This document shows, piece by piece, positions 44,109-52,817 of a DNA stretch of 64,000 bases. Position 1 is the stretch's first letter. Each line of letters opens with the position of its first letter. Location of the stretch: contig NZ_JACHEG010000011.1 of NCBI RefSeq assembly GCF_014201355.1, positions 62,001 to 126,000 of the forward strand, read 5' to 3'. A program made the position numbers and the translations under genes. Source of the DNA: Aliirhizobium wenxiniae. GTDB taxonomy: Bacteria > Pseudomonadota > Alphaproteobacteria > Rhizobiales > Rhizobiaceae. The notes beneath the pieces were generated by a model. It did not search any database, was not told where the DNA came from, and saw nothing but the letters and a program-made list of their open reading frames with translations.

Positions 44109-45104
44109 ATGCCGCAGACGCGTTCGACTCACGAGCTTATTGCAAAACAGGCCGGAGTCAGCATCGCCACGGTCGACCGTGTTCTCAACCAGCGCGGCAG
44201 CGTGACGGAGGAAAAAAGCCGCCGCGTCGTTGAGGCAGCCATCGCGCTTGGCTTCGGCAAGAAGCTGCCGGAACTTTGGCATGCCCATAAACGCATCGAG
44301 CTGATTTTGCCGAAGAACGCCACCCCGTTCTGGGCCTCGCTCGAAACGGCCTTCCTCAAACACGCGGCATCGCTGCCCCGACATTTCATTCTGCAGCGGA
44401 CGCATCTGAAGGAAAACGATCCGGAAGTCTGGAAAAAGGCGATCCTGCAACCCGCCGCGCCCCGATCCGCACTGATCATTGCAGCCGACGGCGGCGCCGA
44501 AATGGCGCCCATCCTTTCGCAGGTCATGGCGCGCGGCGAAACGGTGGTGACGCTGACAACGGAAGTGCCGGGGCTTCAAGGGCATAGCCATTCCGGCATC
44601 GACAATATGGCGGTCGGGCGCACTGCCGGTCGCCTGATGCGCGGACTTTTGCGCAAGAAAGGCGTTCTCGCCGTTCTGCCACCACACGAACGCCGCGTCG
44701 AGCACAGCCAGCGCATCGCCGGCTTTCGCGAGATCGTGGGGGCCGATTACGAGGTGCAGGTGCATCCGACCAACGACCTGTCGCACCGGCTTTCCAGCCT
44801 TGTTACCCGGCTTCTCGATCAGGAAGGCGTCATCGGCATCTATGACACCGGGCAGAACTCGATCGAAATCGGTGAGACGTTGAAACGCAGGCCCGATCGG
44901 CCGATCTGGATCGCCCATGAGAAAAGTGAGGTTCATCAGAAATATCTGAGAGAAGACGTGCTGGATTTTGTTCTGGACCAGGATCCGGAGGCACAGGCTG
45001 CGCGCGCTCTTTTTGAAGTTATTTCGCGCGATCAGGTAGAGGGGGGCGTCTCGCTCGTCCAGAGACGCCCGGAACTGCGGATATATTGTCGCGAGAATCT
45101 GTAA
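44109..45104 (+). CDS. LacI-family transcriptional regulator
   Basis: This 331-residue regulator has the LacI HTH (HELIAKQAGVSIATVDRVLN, about 6-25) and a periplasmic-binding-like effector domain. The SIATVDRVLN variant with Asp before Arg is typical of RbsR/ribitol-type members. It starts 52 bases after hxlR; the upstream in-frame ATG within hxlR is rejected. It precedes the dehydrogenase operon and likely represses it in response to a sugar or polyol. Confidence 0.84.
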   Translation: MPQTRSTHELIAKQAGVSIATVDRVLNQRGSVTEEKSRRVVEAAIALGFGKKLPELWHAHKRIELILPKNATPFWASLETAFLKHAASLPRHFILQRTHLKENDPEVWKKAILQPAAPRSALIIAADGGAEMAPILSQVMARGETVVTLTTEVPGLQGHSHSGIDNMAVGRTAGRLMRGLLRKKGVLAVLPPHERRVEHSQRIAGFREIVGADYEVQVHPTNDLSHRLSSLVTRLLDQEGVIGIYDTGQNSIEIGETLKRRPDRPIWIAHEKSEVHQKYLREDVLDFVLDQDPEAQAARALFEVISRDQVEGGVSLVQRRPELRIYCRENL

Positions 45105-45341
45105 GCGCTGCCACGGACAAAGCGTTGCGGCAAGTCGGCAATTTGATGGAAACCCGTCAAGGTCATTCTTGCGAAAACGCATTTCTAAGTATTAGTCACT
45201 TGGTCGCGAGAGACAAACTGTCGCACGCACCGAAATGAACCTCGCCCATTCAGGCAAGCCAAAAATCAGCGCCATTCAACGGAAGCCTTGCGGCTGTCGC
45301 ATGCCTGCTTTTGCCCTGAAGGAAGCAGAACGAGATATGAG

Positions 45342-45884
45342 ATGACTGAGAACTTGGATCGCAAGGGCCTGATCAGCAGGCGTAGACTGATCGGCCTTTC
45401 CGTTGGCGGCGTACTGGTGGCATCTTTGGGCTGTCTTCCCACCCTGGCGGTTGCCCAGGAGGCAATGGATCAGGCCGGGTTTCAGGCCCTGTCGCAGCGA
45501 TTGACCGGCCGCGCGATTCTCGACAAGGTGATTTCCGACCGTGCTTTCGCGGCTCTCACCGCAGAAGATACTGGCTTTCCCGCGGCCGCTATGCGCCTGA
45601 CTGCGGCGCTCGATCAGGCGGGCCTGGTGGATATGCGTGAGTTCAAGCAATTCGCGGCAGCGAATCCCGAACTTGCACCGACTGCCATAAAAATCATCTC
45701 GGCCTGGTATCTCGGCTATACGGGAACCCCTGAGGGCGAAGCCAATCACGATGACGCCCGCTTCGTCGCCTTCGCCGGCGCGCTGATGTACCAGCCGACC
45801 AAGGACGTCACCATTGTCCCGACCTATGCGCGGGGCCACACCAACTACTGGGTCGATCCTCCGGCAACGCTCGCGACCGACTAA
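45342..45884 (+). CDS. FAD-dependent sugar/polyol dehydrogenase, small Tat-targeted subunit
   Basis: This 180-residue protein has a twin-arginine signal (SRRRLIGLSVGG) and matches the small-subunit family of membrane-bound sorbitol and fructose dehydrogenases, with conserved AWYLGYTG, ALMYQP and PTYARGHTNYW. It escorts the catalytic subunit through the Tat system and stays part of the periplasmic complex. The ATG at 45342 leaves a short leader before the Arg pair. GMC and cytochrome genes follow. Confidence 0.83.
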   Translation: MTENLDRKGLISRRRLIGLSVGGVLVASLGCLPTLAVAQEAMDQAGFQALSQRLTGRAILDKVISDRAFAALTAEDTGFPAAAMRLTAALDQAGLVDMREFKQFAAANPELAPTAIKIISAWYLGYTGTPEGEANHDDARFVAFAGALMYQPTKDVTIVPTYARGHTNYWVDPPATLATD

Positions 45885-45954
45885 TCCCATCTCCCCCACA
45901 CGACCCGTCGAAAGGCTGTCCTCGTCCGAGGACCGGCCACAGCAGGATATTGTC

Positions 45955-47550
45955 ATGGCTACTGAATTTGACGCCGATGTTATCGTCATCGGCTCCGGCG
46001 CTATCGGCTCCAATGCCGCGCATCTGCTTGCCCAGCGCGGCAAGTCGGTGATCATTCTGGAAACCGGCGAGTGGATCCCGCGCTGGAAAATCGTCGAAAA
46101 CTTCCGCTCCTCGCCGCGAAAGAACAATCTGAACGATCCCTATCCGACCTTCCCCTGGGCGATGTCCTCGTTCGACCCCGATTACATCGAGAATACCGGC
46201 AACTTCCATTACGTTCCTTACCAGCTTTCGCTTGTCGGCGGCACGACATGGCACTGGGCGGCGGCGACCTGGCGTTTTCTGCCGAACGACATGAAGATGA
46301 AGTCGCTCTATGGCGTCAGCAATGACTGGCCGATGGAATATTCCGACCTCGAACCGTGGTACGATCTGGCCGAATATAATCTCGGCGTCGCCGGCAGCGA
46401 TACCGATGACCAGTCCGGCCATGCCGGCGCGGCGCATCCCCCGCGTTCCAAGCCCTATCCGGTGACCGCCGAAGGCGAGACCTATTACTTCCAGCGCCTG
46501 AAGGATCGTATCGGCAGGGAAGGCTACAACTTCATCCACGAGCCGAACGGGCGCACGAACAAGCCCTATGACGGTCGTCCGGCCTGTTCCGGCAACAATA
46601 ACTGCATGCCCGTCTGTCCGATTGGTGCAATGTATTCGGGCGATGTCCATGCCCGCCACGCGCAGAATGCCGGCGCCAAGATCATCACCGATGCCACGGC
46701 CTACAATCTCGAAAAGGGGGAGGGCGGCAAGATCGTCGCCGTTCACTACCGGTCGTCCAAGGGTGCCGATGTGCGCCTGACGGCAAAGGCTTTCATCGTT
46801 GCCGCGAACGGGATCGAAACCCCGAAACTTCTGCTGTTCTCGGATGTGGCCAACTCCAACGATCTGGTCGGCCGTCACCTGATGGACCATTCCGGAATCA
46901 GCCTCATCTTCACCGCCGACGAACCTCTGTGGCCCGGCCGTGGCCAGGTGCAGCAGGGCGCCATCTTCAAGTGGCGCGATGGTGACTGGCGCGGCCAGCA
47001 TTCTGCGATCAAGCATGCACCGCATAACAACGTTCCCAACCGCGATGTCGCGGAAATGCTGATCAAGCAGGGCGTTGTCGGCCCGGAACTGGACGAGCAG
47101 ATCCGCCATCTCTCGGCCCGCTGGGTGGTGATCGAAAGCATGTTCGAAACGCTGCCGCGTGCCACCAACCGCGTCACGCTGTCGACGACCAAGAAGGATG
47201 CGCTCGGCATCCCGACGCTGTCGTTCAACTACGACCTCGACGGTGACGAATATGTCGAGAAGGCCCGTGATCTGTGCATGGACGACTATGGCAATTTCGT
47301 TCGCGCCATGGGCGGCAAGGTGATCAACGACAAGACCGGCTGGCAGAACCACGCCCACGTCATGGGCACGGTGATGATGGGCGACGATGCCAAGACCTCG
47401 GTCACCAACCATGAAGGCCGGACCTGGGATCACGACAACCTCTTCCTCGCAACGACTGGCTTGCTGCCGTCCTCGAGCGTTCTCAATCCGACGCTTGCCG
47501 GCATCGCGCTCGGTCTGCGCACGGCCGACATCATCGCGAAGGAGGTCTGA
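45955..47550 (+). CDS. GMC-family FAD dehydrogenase, catalytic subunit
   Basis: This 531-residue GMC oxidoreductase has the FAD site VIVIGSGAIGSNAAHLL (near residue 10), the FAD-linked segment GGTTWHWAAATWRF, and the C-terminal NHAHVMGT with the active His. CSGNNNCMPVCPIGA resembles the Cys-rich insert of fructose/gluconate dehydrogenases that can hold a 3Fe-4S cluster. It has no signal peptide and is exported with the small subunit. The substrate (gluconate, sorbitol, fructose or another polyol) is not resolved. Confidence 0.87.
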   Translation: MATEFDADVIVIGSGAIGSNAAHLLAQRGKSVIILETGEWIPRWKIVENFRSSPRKNNLNDPYPTFPWAMSSFDPDYIENTGNFHYVPYQLSLVGGTTWHWAAATWRFLPNDMKMKSLYGVSNDWPMEYSDLEPWYDLAEYNLGVAGSDTDDQSGHAGAAHPPRSKPYPVTAEGETYYFQRLKDRIGREGYNFIHEPNGRTNKPYDGRPACSGNNNCMPVCPIGAMYSGDVHARHAQNAGAKIITDATAYNLEKGEGGKIVAVHYRSSKGADVRLTAKAFIVAANGIETPKLLLFSDVANSNDLVGRHLMDHSGISLIFTADEPLWPGRGQVQQGAIFKWRDGDWRGQHSAIKHAPHNNVPNRDVAEMLIKQGVVGPELDEQIRHLSARWVVIESMFETLPRATNRVTLSTTKKDALGIPTLSFNYDLDGDEYVEKARDLCMDDYGNFVRAMGGKVINDKTGWQNHAHVMGTVMMGDDAKTSVTNHEGRTWDHDNLFLATTGLLPSSSVLNPTLAGIALGLRTADIIAKEV

Positions 47551-47551
47551 T

Positions 47552-48982
47552 ATGCGCAAGACGGTATTTGCTTTTTCCGCCCTCGCGTTCTCCACGGTTG
47601 CGGCATCTTCGGTGCTTGCGCAGGATGCGGCCACCAGCGCGCTGATCGAACGCGGCCGTTCTGTGGCCATCGCCTCGGACTGCATGGCCTGCCATCGCAC
47701 TCCGGAAGGAGAGGGCAAGCCTTTCGCCGGTGGCTACACGATCTCTTCGCCGCTTGGACCGATCGTTGCGCCCAACATCACGCCCTCGAAGGAATTCGGA
47801 ATCGGCAACTGGTCGGAAGCGCAGTTCGAAGCGGCCATGCGCGATGGCGTTGCGCCGCGGGGACATCTCTATCCGGCCATGCCCTATACCGCATACCGGG
47901 CGATGAGCGATGACGACCTGCATGCATTGTTCGTCTATCTGCAGAAGGACGTGAAGCCGGTCGACGAGGCGCCGAAGGCGCAGACGGACCTGCCTTTCCC
48001 GTTCAATATCCGCCTGTCCATGGCCGGCTGGAACCTGTTCTTCAATCGCGCCACGCCGTTCGACAATGCTCTGGCCGCGCCGGCTGGCACGGAGCGCGGC
48101 AAATATCTTGTCGATGGCCCGGCCCATTGCGGCGCCTGCCATACGCCCCGCAACACCTTGATGGCTGAAGACGCTTCTCAATATCTCGGCGGCGGCGATG
48201 TCGGCGGCTGGCACGCACCGAACATTACCTCCGACCCGGTCAGCGGCATTGGCGGCTGGAGCGATGCGGAACTGGTGACATATCTGAAAAATGGCAATGC
48301 CGTCGGCAAGTCGCAGGCCGCAGGCCCGATGGCCGAGGCTGTCGAACACAGTTTCCGCCACATGCCGGATAACGATTTGCAGGCGATCGCCAACTATCTG
48401 AAGACCGTTCCCGCCATTCGCAGCGAAGCCCAGACCGCGCCGGCCTACGAACACAGCAAGGCAAAGTCTGCCGGGATTGGTAAACTCGACTACGGTATCG
48501 ACCGCAGCCCCGCGGCGATGGTCAACGGAACGTCTGTCGATGGCGAGGAACTCTATGTCAGCGCCTGTGCAACCTGCCACCAGCTGAACGGTGCAGGAAC
48601 GCAGGACCAGTTCTATCCCTCGCTGACCAGCAACCGGGCAACCGGCGGCATGACGCCGAACAATCTGGTCATGGCGGTCGTGGAAGGTGTTCATCGCAAG
48701 ACGAACGACTTCACCGTGCAGATGCCGGCATTCAAGGACGAATTGTCGAACGCCCAGATCGCTGCCGTGTCCAACTATGTGCTGCAACGGTTTGGCAATG
48801 CTTCGCTCAGCGTCAGCGAGGCGGATGTCGTGGAGCTGAAAAACGGCGGCGAGGTGCCTCTTCTGGTAAAGGCGACGCCGTGGCTGATGCTGGGTGGTAC
48901 AGTTCTTGCCGCTTTCGTTCTTGTGCTGGCCGCTGTCTTCTTCTGGCGTCGCGGCAAGAGAAATACCTTGCAGCACGCATGA
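47552..48982 (+). CDS. Triheme cytochrome c subunit of the sugar dehydrogenase
   Basis: This 476-residue protein has a signal peptide (about 1-23), three CxxCH heme sites (Cys44, Cys193 and Cys339) and a C-terminal membrane helix followed by basic residues. This is the standard cytochrome subunit that passes electrons from the GMC subunit to ubiquinone. AAGGAGG six bases upstream and a two-base gap after the GMC gene support the start. Confidence 0.9.
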   Translation: MRKTVFAFSALAFSTVAASSVLAQDAATSALIERGRSVAIASDCMACHRTPEGEGKPFAGGYTISSPLGPIVAPNITPSKEFGIGNWSEAQFEAAMRDGVAPRGHLYPAMPYTAYRAMSDDDLHALFVYLQKDVKPVDEAPKAQTDLPFPFNIRLSMAGWNLFFNRATPFDNALAAPAGTERGKYLVDGPAHCGACHTPRNTLMAEDASQYLGGGDVGGWHAPNITSDPVSGIGGWSDAELVTYLKNGNAVGKSQAAGPMAEAVEHSFRHMPDNDLQAIANYLKTVPAIRSEAQTAPAYEHSKAKSAGIGKLDYGIDRSPAAMVNGTSVDGEELYVSACATCHQLNGAGTQDQFYPSLTSNRATGGMTPNNLVMAVVEGVHRKTNDFTVQMPAFKDELSNAQIAAVSNYVLQRFGNASLSVSEADVVELKNGGEVPLLVKATPWLMLGGTVLAAFVLVLAAVFFWRRGKRNTLQHA

Positions 48983-49052
48983 TGCGGAATACCGGCCTGT
49001 TTCGGGGAGCAGAAATGCTCATGAGACAGGCCGGCGATCCTCAAACGATTGA

Positions 49053-49085
49053 AAGCCCCTGACGTTTGGTCGTCAGGGGCTTCTT
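49053..49085. terminator. Terminator of the sugar dehydrogenase operon
   Basis: AAGCCCCTGACG and CGTCAGGGGCTT form a perfect 12-bp stem with a TTTGGT loop, followed by CTTGTTT, 70 bases after the cytochrome stop. It also faces the aldo/keto reductase remnant from the other side. Confidence 0.82.
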
Positions 49086-49087
49086 GT

Positions 49088-49385
49088 TTAGGTGCGGGGC
49101 GACGTGTTGGCGCCGACAGAGTTTTCTTCCTTCGCCGGAAGGCGGGCGCCGGCGATTTTCAAGGCTGCGACATCGCAATTGATTTCGCGCAGTTCGTCTG
49201 CGGAGAAGACAACCGAGGCGGCGGCAATATTCTGCTGCATATGCGCGATCTTGGTCGTACCTGGGATCGGTCCGATCCATGGCTTTTGCGCCAGCAGCCA
49301 TGCAAGCGCGATCTGAGAGGGAGCGACCTCTTTTCTCTGCGCCCATTTGCTAACGACTGCGTAAAGCGCGGTACGGGATACGACC
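49088..49385 (-). pseudogene. C-terminal fragment of an aldo/keto reductase
   Basis: The minus strand encodes SKWAQRKEVAPSQIALAWLL, AQKPWIGPIPGTTKIAHMQQ and FSADELREINCDVAALKI before a stop at 49088. This is the last third of an aldo/keto reductase including the NADP-binding PIPGTTK loop. The barrel N-terminus and start are missing; the frame merges into the downstream end of the LysR gene. Upper boundary is approximate. Confidence 0.7.
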
Positions 49386-49410
49386 TTTCGTCTCCCATCA
49401 AGAGCAGAGA

Positions 49411-50292
49411 TTATGACGATCCGTGAAACTCTAGCTCTCTGATGGCTGTCATCAACTGCAGATGCAACTCGATCGAACTACGGGTCGCGGCTCTTTTTGT
49501 TCGCGCGACGAGTCCGACCATGCCTAAGCTCGGCAGCTGTTCGTCCTGATAGCGGACCACGCCGTCGGGAGCACCGAGCGCCACGCGACAGGTTATCCCA
49601 AGACCCGCCCCAACGGCGGACCACAATCCGGTGACACCTGTTGCTGCCATGGTGATCCGCAGGGGTGCGTTCATTTTTTCCAAGAGGGTGATACCAAGAT
49701 CCCGGAAGAGGCAAGGCGATTGGAGCACCACGATTGGCAGTGCGCGCAATGGATCCGGTGAGAACGATCTCGAGGCCATCCATTCGATCGGGAAGGTCGC
49801 CACCGGATCCACAGTGTTGGCATCATCGGGTCGGCACCAATGCAGCGCAACGTCAGCTTCTCCGATGTCAACGCTTTCGATGATTTCGCTGTTTCGAAGG
49901 ACTTGAGCCTCGATCAAAACATCTGGATGACTGAGTGAGAAGGCGGAAATCTGCTGCGGCAACCATGTTTCGGCGATATCCGCCGGCACTACCAAGCGGA
50001 TCGTCTCCTGATTCAAGCTTTGTCTCATGGCTCGAATACCTTCGTCATTGGCCGAGACTATGCGTTCTGCAAAGGGCAACAATCGCAAGGCCTGCTCCGT
50101 CGGCGCCAAACCCCGTCCTACCTTCTGAAAAAGTTTTACGCCAACTTGCTGCTCCAAGCGCTGAAGTTGCAGGGTAACGGTCGACGGGCTCTTGTCCCGT
50201 CGTTTTGCGGCGCTTGAAAGGCTCCTGCGGTGAACGCTTTCGATGAAAGTTCGCAAAACATCGATATCAAAATTGTTAGTCATGCCGCTCAA
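49411..50292 (-). CDS. LysR-family transcriptional regulator
   Basis: This 293-residue regulator has the LysR HTH (FIESVHRRSLSSAAKRRDKS and STVTLQLQRLEQQVG) and a periplasmic-binding-like effector domain. The codon pair MSGM/MT gives two possible starts three codons apart (50292 or 50283). It is divergent from the GST/monooxygenase/ABC operon and probably activates it. The inducer would be a metabolite of that pathway. Confidence 0.87.
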   Translation of the reverse strand: MSGMTNNFDIDVLRTFIESVHRRSLSSAAKRRDKSPSTVTLQLQRLEQQVGVKLFQKVGRGLAPTEQALRLLPFAERIVSANDEGIRAMRQSLNQETIRLVVPADIAETWLPQQISAFSLSHPDVLIEAQVLRNSEIIESVDIGEADVALHWCRPDDANTVDPVATFPIEWMASRSFSPDPLRALPIVVLQSPCLFRDLGITLLEKMNAPLRITMAATGVTGLWSAVGAGLGITCRVALGAPDGVVRYQDEQLPSLGMVGLVARTKRAATRSSIELHLQLMTAIRELEFHGSS

Positions 50293-50713
50293 CTTGGAAG
50301 CCCGATCCGTTTGGAAGACGGATCATAGCGCATCGAATAATTTTATAAATGCAAAATGTTTTTCACGTATCGTTTGATATTTGAAAACTTTGTGCGTGCC
50401 CGCCTCGCAATAGTCTATAAGCTTGATCGACATTAGGTTGGCCCCACCGCACTGCGGTCAAAAGGGATATTGTCGATGTGTAGATCCTTCTCGGAAGACA
50501 GAATGCTTCATCCACCCGGGCTTTTAACGCGAGGTTTTTTTGCTTGGGGCGACTGAAGCAACGAAAGCGTCACAACTGAACCAAAGCCGCCGCCAGTAAA
50601 ACGTTCGGGCGTTTCGGCTGGCGAACCAAAACCCAGAAACAGCGATCGCATCTTTTGAGCCGCGGCCAGCGCGCTGGCGGCTGGGCGAGTGCGCGCATAC
50701 TAGGGACAGAATT
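50293..50713. other. Control region between LysR and the monooxygenase/ABC operon
   Basis: No gene is seen. The stretch near 50334-50390 is AT-rich and may hold the LysR promoter. The interval also contains a structured repeat (listed next) and a TTTTTTT run at 50535-50541 without a strong stem. Confidence 0.5.
50578..50630 (+). other. Two-part hairpin bracketed by GAACCAAA repeats
   Basis: CGCCAG/CTGGCG (50591-50596, 50618-50623) enclose an inner stem AAACG/CGTTT with loop TTCGGG. The octamer GAACCAAA stands on both sides (50578-50585 and 50623-50630). No T run follows. It lies 85 bases before the first gene of the operon and looks like an RNA leader element or regulator site. I do not recognise a known riboswitch. 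Confidence 0.5.
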
Positions 50714-51337
50714 TTGAAGCTCTATTATTCTCCCACTTCGCCGTTTGCACGCAAGGTGCTAGCCGTCTCGATCGTAACAGGCCTTCGCGACAGGATTGAT
50801 CTCGTCGAAGCGTCTCCTCATCCGATCGATCGCGATGTTTCGATCGTGGGAAGTAACCCGCTCGCAAAAGTTCCGACGCTCGTTACTTCGGATGGGCAGG
50901 CTATTTTCGACAGCCGTGTGATCGCAGAATACCTCGATGCAAAGAGCGTCGCGGCGCGCGTTATCCCGCAAGACGATGAACTTCGCTGGAAAGCGCTGAC
51001 GCTCCAGGCACTAGGTGATGGAATTCTAGATGCTGCGCTACTGATCCGCTACGAGTTGACGGCGCGTCCGGAGGGCTTTCGCTGGCCGCTCTGGCAGGAG
51101 CGCCAGTTCGACAAGATCCTCTCGGCGCTGGACGCGCTTGAAAGCGGACATTCGTTCACTGAACAAACCGTCGATATCGGGACGATAACGCTCGGCTCCG
51201 CGCTCGGGTATCTCGACCTGCGTTTTCCCGACTTCATTTGGCGAGACGGCCGGCCGAACCTGAACACCTGGTTCACGACCTACTCTCGAAACGACTTCCT
51301 GTTGCGAACCGCCGCACCGGCGCCGAAAGCAGCCTGA
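50714..51337 (+). CDS. Glutathione S-transferase family protein
   Basis: This 207-residue protein has the thioredoxin-like GST N-domain (LKLYYSPTSPFARKVLA; Ser/Thr around residues 7-10) with a cis-Pro at AKVPTLV and the SRVIAEYL glutathione-contact segment, then a helical C-domain. It starts with TTG preceded by AGGGA. The relation to YibF-type GSTs suggests glutathione addition to, or removal from, an electrophilic intermediate. It is the first gene of the operon. Confidence 0.83.
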   Translation: MKLYYSPTSPFARKVLAVSIVTGLRDRIDLVEASPHPIDRDVSIVGSNPLAKVPTLVTSDGQAIFDSRVIAEYLDAKSVAARVIPQDDELRWKALTLQALGDGILDAALLIRYELTARPEGFRWPLWQERQFDKILSALDALESGHSFTEQTVDIGTITLGSALGYLDLRFPDFIWRDGRPNLNTWFTTYSRNDFLLRTAAPAPKAA

Positions 51338-51440
51338 ACACACTACGCAGGCGCTGTCCAAGATGGACCCGTCGCCTGAGCCCAAACAACATGCGGCTCG
51401 TTTGATCGTTCCGCGCCTTCCCGAATGGAGATTTTGGTAA

Positions 51441-52760
51441 ATGGCATCAAAAAGGCAGATCAAGCTGGGACTCGTACCGACGGGCGCAGGTGGTCCCGGG
51501 AATCACAATCGGTGGCTTGATAAGGACATACCGCTCGATTCCAGCGTCAATATCGACTGGTATATCGACGTAGCCCGGCAGGCCGAGGAGGCGAAGTTCG
51601 ACCTCATCTTTATCGTCGACAGCCAGTTCATAACCGAAAATTCTCCGCCGCATTACCTGAACCGGCTCGAACCGCTGACACTGCTATCCGGAATTGCCAC
51701 GCGGACCACGCATATCGGTCTGGTCGGCACCCTGACGACATCTTACAACGAGCCATACAACGTCGCGCGGCGCCTCGCATCCCTCGACCTCATCAGCCGC
51801 GGCCGGGCAGGGTGGAACGTGGTCACCAGCGGCGATGCAGGCACTGCCGGCAACTACGGACGCGATGAACACTACGACTACGACACGCGCTACGGGCGTG
51901 CGCTGGAACATGTCGAAGTGTCGCGCGGACTGTGGAAGTCCTATCGCGATGGCGCTTTCGTTCGAAACCGCGAAACAGCCGAATTTCTCGACAAATCCAA
52001 GCTTCACCCTCTCAATCACGTTGGCGAACACTTCCGCGTTGTAGGGCCGCTGAACATCGAACGCTCCCCGCAAGGCGAGCCGGTCATCTTCCAAGCCGGC
52101 AATTCGGAGCAGGGACGCGATCTCGGCGCCAGGATCGGTGAGGGGATTTTCTCTCACGCAGCGAGCCTTGAGGAAGGCCAGGACTTCTACAAAGATATTA
52201 AGGATCGGGCGAAAGCCTACGGTCGCGCAGCGGGAGACATCGTCATTCTGCCGAGCACGGATATCGTTGTTGGCGATACAGATGCCGATGCGCGCGAACT
52301 CGAGCGAGCCTATCATTTTGCGGATCACAGCTTCGACCAGGCGCTTGCCGAATTCGGTCGCGCTTTTGGATGGCACGACTTCCGTCAGTACGACCTCGAC
52401 GCACCCTTCCCGGCGGAAGCGCTCGAATATGCGCGCAGTAGCTTCTTTACTGGTGCGAAGCGCATAACTGATCTGGCCGTCGAACGCGGCTTCTCGCTTC
52501 GCCAGACCATAGAGCACATCAGGCAGCCGAAGAATGGGCCTTTCGTCGGATCGCCCGAGACCGTCGCCAACGAATTAATCCGCTGGTTCGACGCTTATGC
52601 GCTTGACGGATTTAATGTGCGTCTCAGCCATCCCGCAAACTTCACGCGCTTCGCGAAAGAAGTCGTGCCCATCCTTCAGGACAAGGGATACTTCCGCCGG
52701 GAATACGAAGACACGACCCTGCGCGGCAATCTCGGACTGAAGAAAGTGCCCAATCCCTGA
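51441..52760 (+). CDS. FMN-dependent monooxygenase of the NtaA/SnaA/DszA group
   Basis: This 439-residue two-component flavin monooxygenase has the luciferase-like barrel with NHNRWLDKD near the start, FIVDSQFI, AGWNVVTS, NYGRDEHYDYDTRYGRALEH and FQAGNSEQGRD, all typical of nitrilotriacetate monooxygenase, dibenzothiophene-sulfone and related enzymes. It needs reduced FMN from a separate reductase; none is encoded in this operon. It should cleave a C-S or C-N bond in the imported compound. The substrate is unknown. Confidence 0.86.
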   Translation: MASKRQIKLGLVPTGAGGPGNHNRWLDKDIPLDSSVNIDWYIDVARQAEEAKFDLIFIVDSQFITENSPPHYLNRLEPLTLLSGIATRTTHIGLVGTLTTSYNEPYNVARRLASLDLISRGRAGWNVVTSGDAGTAGNYGRDEHYDYDTRYGRALEHVEVSRGLWKSYRDGAFVRNRETAEFLDKSKLHPLNHVGEHFRVVGPLNIERSPQGEPVIFQAGNSEQGRDLGARIGEGIFSHAASLEEGQDFYKDIKDRAKAYGRAAGDIVILPSTDIVVGDTDADARELERAYHFADHSFDQALAEFGRAFGWHDFRQYDLDAPFPAEALEYARSSFFTGAKRITDLAVERGFSLRQTIEHIRQPKNGPFVGSPETVANELIRWFDAYALDGFNVRLSHPANFTRFAKEVVPILQDKGYFRREYEDTTLRGNLGLKKVPNP

Positions 52761-52817
52761 TCGAGCCTGACTACCGATCGACAACAAAATCCTGCGCGCA
52801 GGAAGGAGAAACAAATC

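Noticed and set aside
50481..50640. Possible SAM-type riboswitch upstream of the monooxygenase operon
   Set aside because: The hairpin and loops do not match the SAM-I, SAM-II or SAH consensus that I can recall. It is reported only as an unknown structured element.
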